Assembly: GCF_017309955.1 (NCBI RefSeq)
Contig: NZ_CP021247.1
Span: forward strand, 3,001,001 to 3,065,000
DNA length: 64,000 bases
Reading direction: 5' to 3'
From: Novosphingobium sp. KA1
Lineage (GTDB): Bacteria; Pseudomonadota; Alphaproteobacteria; Sphingomonadales; Sphingomonadaceae
Shown here: positions 9,307-16,731 of the stretch, in pieces
Numbering within the stretch: position 1 is the first letter of the stretch
How the letters are laid out: each line of letters begins with the position of its first letter
Made by a program: the position numbers and the translations under genes
The notes under the pieces: model-generated
What the model was told of the DNA's origin: nothing
Database searches by the model: none
Seen by the model: only the letters and a program-made list of their open reading frames with translations

Positions 9307-9342
9307 CGAAGGCCCCTCATGCCGAAGCGTGAGGGGCCTTCG
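9307..9342. terminator. Bidirectional hairpin between convergent genes
   Basis: CGAAGGCCCCTCA at 9307-9319 pairs perfectly with TGAGGGGCCTTCG at 9330-9342 across a 10-base loop. It lies between the barrel protein stop (9303) and the stop of the convergent crotonase gene (9346), which suits a terminator for both, although there is no clear T run. Confidence 0.75.
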
Positions 9343-9345
9343 GCG

Positions 9346-10149
9346 CTATCGCCCGACGAACTTCGGCGCGCGCTTTTCCTTGAGCGCGAGGACCGCTTCC
9401 AGATGATCGGCGCTGCGCACGCTGACGCTTTCGTAGGCGATGCCTGCGTCCATCACTGCTGCGGCGAGGCGCTTGAGTTCGAGGTTGGTGAGGACCTTGG
9501 TCGCGCGGATCGCCATCATCGCGCCGCCAAGCAGTCGTGCGCAGAAGGCATCGACGGCTGAGTCCAGTTCAGCGGCGGGCAGGCAGTGATTGACGAGGCC
9601 GATTTCGGCGGCCTTGCCGGCGGTGATCAGTTCTCCGGTCAGGAGGTATTCCTTGGCGCGGGTGAGGCCGATGCGCTGGGCCCAGATCACCGCGCCACCG
9701 TCTCCCGCGACAAGGCCGATGCCGACATGGGGATCACCGATCTTGGCCCCTTCCGCCGCGAAGATGACGTCGCAGAGCAGCGCCAGCGTTGCACCGAGGC
9801 CGATTGCATGGCCGTTGAGGCGGCAGATCACGGGCTTGTCGATATCCAGCAGGGTCAGCACGATCCGCTTGGCAATCCGGGCCTCATGATCGAACAGGTG
9901 CGGATTGCGGGCGGAATTTTCGATGTGGTCGAGGTCGCCCCCCGCGGAAAAGGCGCGGCCGGCCCCGGTGATGACGATCACATCGGAGCCGGGATCGCCC
10001 TGGGCAAACCACAGGGCTTCGGCCAGTTCGTCGTGAAGCTGGAGGTTGACCGCGTTCATCGCCTCCGGGCGGCTCAGCGTCAGGCGCAGCAGGCGTCCTT
10101 CGCGCGCGAGCAGGATGGTTCCGAATTCCGGCAGCGCGTTCTGGCTCAT
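9346..10149 (-). CDS. Enoyl-CoA hydratase/isomerase family protein
   Basis: A 267-residue crotonase of standard length. The first oxyanion-hole segment is VIVITGAGRAFSAGGDLDH, the second is KPVICRLNGHAIGLGATLAL. In the region where enoyl-CoA hydratase has its first glutamate it reads GDPHVGIGLVAGDGG, so at least that catalytic Glu is replaced; an isomerase or other crotonase chemistry is possible. The start at 10149 follows GGGAGAG with good spacing; an in-frame ATG ten codons earlier is less likely. It is divergent from the KstD-like gene at 10360 and probably part of the same catabolic system. Confidence 0.87.
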   Translation of the reverse strand: MSQNALPEFGTILLAREGRLLRLTLSRPEAMNAVNLQLHDELAEALWFAQGDPGSDVIVITGAGRAFSAGGDLDHIENSARNPHLFDHEARIAKRIVLTLLDIDKPVICRLNGHAIGLGATLALLCDVIFAAEGAKIGDPHVGIGLVAGDGGAVIWAQRIGLTRAKEYLLTGELITAGKAAEIGLVNHCLPAAELDSAVDAFCARLLGGAMMAIRATKVLTNLELKRLAAAVMDAGIAYESVSVRSADHLEAVLALKEKRAPKFVGR

Positions 10150-10359
10150 CGCGATCTCTCCCTCGTTTCTTTCGCTCATAAGCGCAGCGGTTCATTCGGC
10201 TACCCTGCAATCGCTCGTGAGGCAAAGGCTTCGCCCCGGCGAAACCTTCGTGCCGCCAGCGGCTTGGCCGCCTGCTTCGCTTGCCAAGGCCGGGCAAGTC
10301 CGTTCTACCTCGGCCAAAGCCCGCGCCATTGGAGCGAAGGGCGAGGGTGAGAGAACAAG

Positions 10360-12048
10360 ATGGCCGAATTCGACGAGACGTTCGACTGGGTGGTCGTGGG
10401 CAGCGGCGCGGGCTCGATGGCCTCGGCACTGCTGATGAAGCAGGCGGGCAAGTCGGTCGTCATCCTCGAGAAGGCGCCCTGGGTCGGAGGCACCACCGCC
10501 AAGTCGGGCGGCGTGATGTGGATTCCCAACAATCGCTTCATGGCTCCCGGCGAGGACAGCTTCGAGCGGGCCTGCGAATATCTCGATGCCGTGGTGCCGG
10601 ACGGCGAGGACAGCCCCGGAACCAGCCCGGAACGCCGCCGCACGTATGCGCGCGAAGCGCCGAAGATGCTGGACTTCATCGTCTCGCAGGGCGTCGCGAT
10701 GGAGCGTGGGTCGTCGTTCTGGCCAGACTATTACGATGAACTTCCCGGCGGGGTGAAGACGAGCCGCACCGTCACCGCCGTGCCGTTCGACAAGAACGAA
10801 CTGGGCAAGCTGTGGGCGGCTCGGCTGCGTCAGGGGTTTGCCGAGGTTCCTGTGAAGCTGGATGACGGCATGAAGCTGCCGTTCGCCAGGCATTCCTGGG
10901 CGATCAGGATGCTGCTCGTGCGCATCGGCCTCAAGATCATCGCCGGCAAGCTTACCGGCAAGCACTGGGTCACTGCGGGGGCCGCCTTGCAGGGGCGCAT
11001 GCTCAAGGCGGTGCTGGGAAAAGAGGCTGCGGACATCCGTCTGGAGGCGCCGGTTTCCGAAGTGCTCATGGAAGCAGGCAAGGCGCTCGGCGTGGTCACC
11101 GTCAAGGACGGCAAGCCCTGGCGCATCGGCGCCCGGCTGGGCGTGCTGATCAATGCGGGCGGCTTCTCGCAGAACCAGCCGATGCGGGACCGCTACATGC
11201 CGGGAACCCGCGCGGCATGGTCCAACGGGATCGAGAGCGACACCGGGGATATGCATGCCGAACTGGAGCGCAAGGGGGCGGTCCTTGCGCAGATGGACCA
11301 GATGGTTGGCTTCCAGATGAGCGAGGCGCCCGGCTGGGACAGTGACTATGTCAAGCCCGGCACCCAGAGCACGACCGGCAAGCCGCATGCCATCCAGGTC
11401 GACCAGACCGGCGTCCGTTATCTCAACGAAGGCGGGTCCTACGAGGAATTCTGCGAGAACATGCTGGTTCGCAACCGCACCGTTCCCGCGATCCCGAGCT
11501 GGGCGATCATGGACCAGCAATACATGGACGAATATGCCGTGGCGGGCAAAGGCATGGCGAAGAAGAACATGGCGAGCTGGCTGGCGTCCGGCTGGATGCG
11601 GCAGGCCGACACGATCGAGGCGCTGGGCCAGCAGATCGGCGTACCGTCCGTTGCCCTCAAGGCCACGGTGGAGCGATGGAACGGCTTCGTGCGCGGCGGC
11701 CGGGACGAGGACTTTCATCGCGGCGAACGGGCCTATGACAACTGGCTCGGCGATCCTTACTTCAAGGAGGGGCCCAACGCCTGCATGGGCACGATCGAGA
11801 AGGGGCCGTTCTACGCCATTCCGATCGTTCCGGGCGATGTCGGCACCTACGGCGGCGTGGTGTGTGACTGCGATTCCCGTGTGCTCAGGGCCGATGGCAC
11901 GCCGATCGAGGGGCTCTATGCCTGCGGGGTGTCCACCGCCTCGCCGATGGGGCGTGTCTATCCGGGGGCGGGCGCGAGCGTGGGGCCGTCGATGACGTTC
12001 GGCTGGATTGCCGCCAGGCATGCCGCCGGGCTGGGCAATCAGCTCTGA
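10360..12048 (+). CDS. FAD-dependent oxidoreductase, 3-ketosteroid Delta1-dehydrogenase-like
   Basis: A 562-residue FAD_binding_2 protein. The dinucleotide motif is WVVVGSGAGSMASA (residues 7-20), followed by GGTTAKSGGVMWIPNN, the typical KstD segment. Near the C-terminus are GPFYAIPIVPGDVGTYGG, which holds the catalytic-type tyrosine of KstD proteins, and YPGAGASVGPSMTFGWIAA. KstD enzymes introduce a 1,2 double bond into ring A of 3-ketosteroids; other members desaturate different cyclic ketones or acids. A second paralogue lies at 27441. There is no signal peptide. A divergent crotonase gene shares its upstream region. Confidence 0.85.
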   Translation: MAEFDETFDWVVVGSGAGSMASALLMKQAGKSVVILEKAPWVGGTTAKSGGVMWIPNNRFMAPGEDSFERACEYLDAVVPDGEDSPGTSPERRRTYAREAPKMLDFIVSQGVAMERGSSFWPDYYDELPGGVKTSRTVTAVPFDKNELGKLWAARLRQGFAEVPVKLDDGMKLPFARHSWAIRMLLVRIGLKIIAGKLTGKHWVTAGAALQGRMLKAVLGKEAADIRLEAPVSEVLMEAGKALGVVTVKDGKPWRIGARLGVLINAGGFSQNQPMRDRYMPGTRAAWSNGIESDTGDMHAELERKGAVLAQMDQMVGFQMSEAPGWDSDYVKPGTQSTTGKPHAIQVDQTGVRYLNEGGSYEEFCENMLVRNRTVPAIPSWAIMDQQYMDEYAVAGKGMAKKNMASWLASGWMRQADTIEALGQQIGVPSVALKATVERWNGFVRGGRDEDFHRGERAYDNWLGDPYFKEGPNACMGTIEKGPFYAIPIVPGDVGTYGGVVCDCDSRVLRADGTPIEGLYACGVSTASPMGRVYPGAGASVGPSMTFGWIAARHAAGLGNQL

Positions 12049-12058
12049 TCTCTCCCGC

Positions 12059-12134
12059 AAGGTGACAGGCCGGTTGACACTGTTGACACGGTCCAGAACA
12101 AAAACCGTCACCTTGGGGCGCACACTGTCACCTT
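12059..12134. promoter_or_regulatory. Cluster of repeated TGACA-type half-sites in both orientations
   Basis: AAGGTGACAG (12059-12068) is exactly inverted as CTGTCACCTT (12125-12134). Between them are two direct copies of GTTGACAC (12073-12080 and 12082-12089, 9 bp apart) and another CGTCACCTT (12107-12114). Five related half-sites in 76 bp suggest a protein-binding array between the flavoprotein gene and the ParD-like gene. Its regulator is unknown. Confidence 0.4.
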
Positions 12135-12270
12135 GGCGGTGAAGGTGTAAACTTGCGCGAAATGCGGGGTGAGCTTGGAACTGGGCCATTCCTGCAAGTT
12201 ACAACGGGTTGCGCCCGGTAGGAAAACGCTTCGCGCGTGAACCTGCCGGCCGGGTGACCGCAACCGCTGC

Positions 12271-12307
12271 TTGACCTGTCTGTATACGGTTCATATACGA
12301 AGCGTAT
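12271..12307 (+). promoter_or_regulatory. Promoter and probable operator of the ParD-like/MAP operon
   Basis: TTGACC at 12271-12276 and TATACG at 12294-12299 are separated by 17 bp, a sigma70-like arrangement. The -10 region lies inside the inverted repeat ATACG-AAG-CGTAT (12295-12307), and TATACG also occurs at 12283-12288, 11 bp (one helical turn) before the second copy. Such repeated half-sites across the -10 fit autoregulation by a ribbon-helix-helix protein; that role is inferred. Confidence 0.5.
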
Positions 12308-12331
12308 GTTCTTTATGCTTGAGGCCCGATA

Positions 12332-12562
12332 ATGGGCATCGTCAAAATTGCCGACGACCTTCACGAGGAAGTCCGCCGTGCCAGCGCCGTGATGTGCCGT
12401 TCGATCAACGCACAGGCCGAATTCTGGATGAAGGTCGGCATGCTGGCCGAAGCCAATCCCACGCTCTCCTTCACCGAGATCGTCCAGCGCGAACTTGCCG
12501 CCGCGCAGGTCCATCTGCCCGTTGGCGGCTACGACGCCGACACCGAGGCGGCGGCGGCCTGA
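12332..12562 (+). CDS. ParD-like family protein (ParD_like, PF11903 type)
   Basis: A 76-residue protein with an N-terminal ribbon-helix-helix-like stretch (MGIVKIADDLHEEVRRASAV) followed by MCRSINAQAEFWMKVGMLAE, the pattern of the ParD_like family. This family resembles the DNA-binding part of ParD antitoxins, but its function is not established. The ATG is preceded by GAGG at 12320-12323. One base separates its stop codon from the ATG of the methionine aminopeptidase gene, so the two are surely co-translated. No ParE toxin gene is adjacent: the aminopeptidase occupies the place where a toxin would be. Confidence 0.8.
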   Translation: MGIVKIADDLHEEVRRASAVMCRSINAQAEFWMKVGMLAEANPTLSFTEIVQRELAAAQVHLPVGGYDADTEAAAA

Positions 12563-12563
12563 C

Positions 12564-13331
12564 ATGGTCAAGACCCCGGACGAACTCGCGCTGATGCGCA
12601 TTTCCGGCCAGTTGCTGGCCCGCGTGTTCGAGATGCTTGACGGGCAGGACCTGGCCGGGCTTTCGACGATGGCGGTCAACGACATGGTCGAGCGCTTCAT
12701 CACCGTCGACCTTGCCTCGCGCCCGGCCAGCAAGGGGCAGTACGGGTTCAAGTACGTGCTCAACTGCTCGATCAATCACGTGGTCTGCCACGGCGTGCCC
12801 AGCGATGACGAGATCATTCGCGGCGGCGACATCATCAATCTCGACATCACGCTGGAAAAGAACGGTTTCATTGCCGATTCCAGCAAGACCTACATTGTCG
12901 GCACGGTGCCGCCCGCGACACAGAAGCTGGTGAAAGTGGCGCAGGAAGCGATGTGGCAGGGCATTCGCCAGGTCCGCCCCGGCGCAACGCTGGGAGACGT
13001 CGGTTTCGCCATCGAGCAACATGCCATGCGCAACGGCTATTCGGTCGTGCGGGAATATTGCGGCCACGGCATCGGCCGCGAGATGCACGAGGAGCCGCAG
13101 GTGCTCAACTTCGGCCGGCGCGGCAAGGGGCTGAAGCTGCGCGAGGGCATGGTCTTCACGATCGAGCCGATGGTCAACCAGGGCAGCCGCAAGGTCTCGA
13201 CCGAGGACGACGGCTGGACGGTGGTGACCGACGACGGCAAGCTCTCGGCCCAGTTCGAACATACCGTGGCGGTCACCAAGACCGGGGTGGAAGTACTGAC
13301 CTTGCGGTGGGACGAAAAAGTCCCGGCCTGA
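12564..13331 (+). CDS. map: Type I methionine aminopeptidase
   Basis: A 255-residue enzyme that removes the initiator Met from new proteins. All five metal ligands of the family are present: D94 (NLDIT), D105 (IADSS), H168 (CGHGIG), E201 (TIEPM) and E232 (QFEHT). Each is exactly three residues earlier than its equivalent in E. coli MAP, so the fold is intact and the enzyme is probably active. There is no N-terminal zinc-finger extension. It follows the ParD-like gene by one base. Whether this is the only map gene in the genome cannot be seen; the unusual partner suggests a paralogue with separate control. Confidence 0.93.
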   Translation: MVKTPDELALMRISGQLLARVFEMLDGQDLAGLSTMAVNDMVERFITVDLASRPASKGQYGFKYVLNCSINHVVCHGVPSDDEIIRGGDIINLDITLEKNGFIADSSKTYIVGTVPPATQKLVKVAQEAMWQGIRQVRPGATLGDVGFAIEQHAMRNGYSVVREYCGHGIGREMHEEPQVLNFGRRGKGLKLREGMVFTIEPMVNQGSRKVSTEDDGWTVVTDDGKLSAQFEHTVAVTKTGVEVLTLRWDEKVPA

Positions 13332-13495
13332 CGAATGCTGCATGGCGCCGGTTCCTGCACAAACTTTGCAGAGATCGTGATTTTCCTATTAACAATCGGA
13401 AATTACTTGCCAATCGCGTCTGTGTCCGCGAGTTTACGACCTAGTTGTGTACTGTGCGGAAGCGGTCCGTCGGCGCACGCGGTGTGGGGGCAAGC

Positions 13496-15034
13496 ATGCA
13501 GTGGAAAGTCTGGGTCGCCATCGTGGCGGCCTCGTTCTGGCCGGGTGCCGCACAGGCGGCATGGTTCGAGGCGTCCAGCGAACACTTCGTCATTTATGCG
13601 GACGATAGCGAGAAGGACATCACGCAGTTTGCCGAACAGCTGGAACGCTACCATTCCGGCATGGCGCGGGCATTGGGATCGCAGTTGCCGGTGCCCAGTC
13701 CCTCGAACCGGGTCACGATCTATGTTGTGAACAGCGAGCGCGAGGTGCGGACCATCTACGGCGAAGGTAGCCGCTACGTCGGCGGTTTTTATGTGCCACG
13801 GGCTGGTGGTTCGCTGGCGATCATCCCGCCGGTGCACAGTTCGACCGGCGACGCGACGATCACGATGATCCCGCTCCTGCACGAATATGCCCACCATTTC
13901 CTCATCTCCACCAGTTCGACCGCGATGCCGCGGTGGCTGAGCGAAGGGGCTGCCGAATTCTTCGCGACAAGCCGGTTCGACAAGGACGGGTCGCTATGGC
14001 TCGGCAGGGCGGCGCAGCATCGCGCCGGAGAACTGTTCTTCGCCGCGGATGTCACCGCCAGCGATCTTCTCGACCCGGAGCAATACGAGAGGAGAAAGCA
14101 TGGTGGCTATGATGCCTTTTACGGCAGGAGCTGGCTGCTTTACCATTACCTTTCGTTCGATCCCGCCCGCCGGGGACAGCTCTCTCGCTACCTAGACCTG
14201 TTGCGGGCTGGAGCGGGACAGCGCGAAGCCGCCGAGGAGGCCTTCGGCGGCCTGCAAAAGCTGGACCGGGACATGGATCTCTATCTCAAGAAAGGCCGGA
14301 TGACCGCATTGCAGTTCCCTGCGGATTCCTTGCACGTCGGGACGATAACGGTGCGGGCGCTGGGCGCGGGTGAAGCCGCCATCCTGCCGGTGCAGATCCG
14401 CTCGAAGCGCGGGGTCGGCACCGAGGATGCACCGGCCCTGCTGACCGACGCCAAGGCGATCGCGGCGCGGTTCCCCGGTGACCCGGCGGTGCTGTCGGCG
14501 CTCGCCGAAGCCGCGTATGATGCCGGAGACGACAAGGCGGCGATCGCGGCGGCCGACGCGGCGATCGCCCTCGATCCCAGGCAGGTCAACGCTTACGTCC
14601 AGAAAGGCTATGCGCTGTTCCGCATCGCACAGGGCGTACAGGGCGCACAGGACAGGCCGGCGGCCTTCAAGGCCGCAAGGGTGCCGTTCGTGGCGCTCAA
14701 TCACCTCGAAAACGATCACCCGCTGCCGCTTGTCTACTATTACCGCAGCTTTCTCGAGCAGGGGATGAAACCGCCGGCTCTGGCGGTGCAGGGCCTGATC
14801 CGGGCCGTCGAACTGGCGCCGTTCGACCAGGGGCTGCGCATGGACCTTGGGTATGCCTTTTTGCGACTGGGGCGATCGGAGGAGGCGCGCGATGCGCTGA
14901 CGCTGGTCGCGAACGATCCGCATGGCGGCGCGCTCAGCGAGAAGGCGCGCGGCCTGATCGCGCATATCGAGGCCGATCCGAAGTGGGACGGGCACGAGGA
15001 TGCTTCAGCCGCCGCCGCAAGCTCGGGAGGCTAG
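13496..15034 (+). CDS. Secreted peptidase MA-like/TPR protein (DUF1570-like)
   Basis: A 512-residue protein with a signal peptide (WVAIVAASFWPGAAQA). The N-terminal half looks like the gluzincin group: HEYAHHF (HExxH, about residue 128) followed by LSEGAAEFFA, where the glutamate could be the third zinc ligand. The C-terminal half has TPR-like helices (DKAAIAAADAAIALDPRQV). It is probably a periplasmic or membrane-associated metalloprotease or a scaffold from that fold. The ATG at 13496 is chosen as it starts the signal peptide. Its TAG stop codon is the insertion point of the MITE-like element that follows. Confidence 0.75.
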   Translation: MQWKVWVAIVAASFWPGAAQAAWFEASSEHFVIYADDSEKDITQFAEQLERYHSGMARALGSQLPVPSPSNRVTIYVVNSEREVRTIYGEGSRYVGGFYVPRAGGSLAIIPPVHSSTGDATITMIPLLHEYAHHFLISTSSTAMPRWLSEGAAEFFATSRFDKDGSLWLGRAAQHRAGELFFAADVTASDLLDPEQYERRKHGGYDAFYGRSWLLYHYLSFDPARRGQLSRYLDLLRAGAGQREAAEEAFGGLQKLDRDMDLYLKKGRMTALQFPADSLHVGTITVRALGAGEAAILPVQIRSKRGVGTEDAPALLTDAKAIAARFPGDPAVLSALAEAAYDAGDDKAAIAAADAAIALDPRQVNAYVQKGYALFRIAQGVQGAQDRPAAFKAARVPFVALNHLENDHPLPLVYYYRSFLEQGMKPPALAVQGLIRAVELAPFDQGLRMDLGYAFLRLGRSEEARDALTLVANDPHGGALSEKARGLIAHIEADPKWDGHEDASAAAASSGG

Positions 15035-15299
15035 GCCGTAAACTCATAAACGGCACCATCGAGGTTTGAGGCAAAATGGCTCAGCGGCAGGAGGGAAGGC
15101 GCTGGAATATGTCGATATTTCAAGACTTCCCGACGCAGCGCTGGGCCATTTTGGTCAAATCCCGCAGGGAGGCCCAAATGGCTTCCATCTCGAACCGAAG
15201 CTGCCTTGGACGGGCAACCAGCCCGCCCGGCGGCAACTTCGGCCCGAGCTGTTCGCCATTTGGGCGCCTCGATGGTGTCGTTTATGAGTTTACGGCCTA
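15032..15299. mobile_element. MITE-like non-autonomous element with 31-bp terminal inverted repeats and TA target duplication
   Basis: The element proper is 264 bp (15034-15297). Its ends are inverted copies of 31 bp (15034-15064 and 15267-15297) with one mismatch, beginning GGCCGTAAACTCATAAACG. It is flanked by TA on both sides (15032-15033 and 15298-15299), the target duplication of IS630/Tc1-mariner-type transposases (established knowledge). Two short open frames inside show no transposase motif, so it would have to be moved in trans. Inner sequences next to the repeats are also weakly inverted. It lies between two genes and interrupts neither. Confidence 0.85.
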
Positions 15300-15370
15300 G
15301 AGCCGATTCCGAATCATGAGGTGTTTCCACCGGATTGGAAAACGCACCAAGGGCGCCGGCTCGCCGCCCG

Positions 15371-16051
15371 CTATTGCGATGCGGCTTGCACGCGAAGGCG
15401 CGGGAACACCTCTTCGAGCGGTTTGACGTCGGGCAGCACGTAGACGTAGCCGCCCTTCTTCCGGAACAGCGGTGCCACGCCCTTGCCGTAGAAGGCCTTG
15501 GGCACGTTGATGCAGCCGAAGGTGATCCGGTTGTCCTCGATGGAGGGCGACAGCATGCGGGCCTTGCGGTTTTCCTTGTTCCCCACCGGGATCGTGTGGA
15601 GCGCGACCGACGTCGCGTAGTCGACCCAGAGCACCTTCTGGTTGCCGGCGGCGATGCCGAACCTTGCCAGGAACCGGCCTGCGGGCGTGGTCTTTTCGGC
15701 GGGGCCGATCTCGGAGAGCGACTTGGCGCCGATCCCGGGCGTGGCTTCGTCGCCGCGCATCTTGCCCAGCAGCACCGGCGCGTCGGCCAGCGGCTTGCCC
15801 TTGGCGTCAAAGAGGTAGGCCCGGGCGGCGGGCTTGTCGACGATGATGTAGGGCAGGTTGCGGTTGTCGGCCGAGGAGGCGATCCAGGCGGCGACCCGTT
15901 CGGCACCGGCTGAGCGTTGACGGGTGGATGGGGCGGCGGCGGCCTCGGCTGCAGGTTTCGGCTGGGCGCCGTGCGCCGGTACGTGCGGCCCTTTGGCGGG
16001 CGCGGCGCTTGCCAGGGCCATCGCGGCAAGGGCCAGGGGAACGCTGGTCAT
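15371..16051 (-). CDS. L,D-transpeptidase family protein (YkuD)
   Basis: A 226-residue periplasmic protein with an N-terminal signal sequence (MTSVPLALAAMALASAAPA) and a low-complexity Ala/Pro linker. The YkuD-like domain starts near residue 62 (NLPYIIVDKPAARAYLF) and contains KTTPAGRF, VALHTIPVG and the cysteine motif ITFGCINVP, with the putative nucleophile C180. In the canonical motif a His precedes the Gly-Cys; here it is Phe, as in a subgroup of these proteins. Such enzymes make 3-3 peptidoglycan links or attach lipoproteins. The next gene upstream on the same strand encodes a small Lpp-like lipoprotein. Confidence 0.8.
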   Translation of the reverse strand: MTSVPLALAAMALASAAPAKGPHVPAHGAQPKPAAEAAAAPSTRQRSAGAERVAAWIASSADNRNLPYIIVDKPAARAYLFDAKGKPLADAPVLLGKMRGDEATPGIGAKSLSEIGPAEKTTPAGRFLARFGIAAGNQKVLWVDYATSVALHTIPVGNKENRKARMLSPSIEDNRITFGCINVPKAFYGKGVAPLFRKKGGYVYVLPDVKPLEEVFPRLRVQAASQ

Positions 16052-16132
16052 CGTCGGAAGTTACTCGCGGGAAATGGCCGGCGCCCGTGACGACGCCGAC
16101 CCCTTGTCCTGGCGACGAACGCCGGGAAATCG

Positions 16133-16435
16133 TCAGTTGCGGGCGCGCTTGCGCTGGGCGGCGGCCTGCTGCTGTTCCACACTGTCGACACGGCCGTTGA
16201 GCTGGTCGATGCGCTGTGCGTTCTGCTGGGCCTGGCCCGAAGCGGCCTGGCCTTCGGCAAGCGCTTGCTTGGCGGTGGCGTCGGTCTGCTGCAGGCGGGA
16301 ATCCAGCCCGTCGATACGCTGGTTCACGGTGGCGATCTGATCGCGGACGAAGCCCTTGGTCGCACAGCCGCCGAGACCGACCGATCCGACCAGGACCACG
16401 GCGAGGGGGGCAAGTTTGGTGAGGTAAGGCGACAT
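16133..16435 (-). CDS. Small Lpp-like lipoprotein with coiled coil
   Basis: A 100-residue lipoprotein. The signal peptide ends in a lipobox LGGC (about residue 23), so the mature protein starts at Cys and should be lipid anchored. The rest is a heptad-rich helix with many Ala and Gln (ATVNQRIDGLDSRLQQTDAT...), similar in style to Braun lipoprotein and alanine-zipper proteins. The C-terminus is RKRARN, without the terminal lysine that Lpp uses for attachment to peptidoglycan. GGAGCTGAAACG precedes the ATG at 16435. It lies 81 bp before the L,D-transpeptidase gene on the same strand. Confidence 0.8.
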   Translation of the reverse strand: MSPYLTKLAPLAVVLVGSVGLGGCATKGFVRDQIATVNQRIDGLDSRLQQTDATAKQALAEGQAASGQAQQNAQRIDQLNGRVDSVEQQQAAAQRKRARN

Positions 16436-16731
16436 CGTTTCAGCTCCTGTATACTTATGTTGTCGAACGCCCCGAGATGCTCCAAGCCGAGCCGGAATTG
16501 GGGAACAATGCGTTTCTGGCCGGTCGTGCATCACCTCGGCTGAACGGACGGCAGTTGATTTGGTTGCCGAATTTGCGTTTCGGTGTTCCGATCGCCGCGC
16601 CGGATTGCCTCCACAGGCGCAGCGAAGTGACTGCCGCGACCTTGCGGTGACTGATCGCTTTCACCTTGCCCCATGCCGCTGCTACGCCTGCGGACAAGCG
16701 CCCCGGCGGGCGGATCGGGAGGATGTGACGC

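Noticed and set aside
10192..12189. Long open frame opposite the KstD-like flavoprotein
   Set aside because: Antisense to a complete gene, His/Arg-rich and low in information, no start signal.
15066..15300. Short open frames inside the MITE-like element
   Set aside because: They run into the terminal repeat, have no transposase motif and no binding site; the element is taken as non-autonomous.
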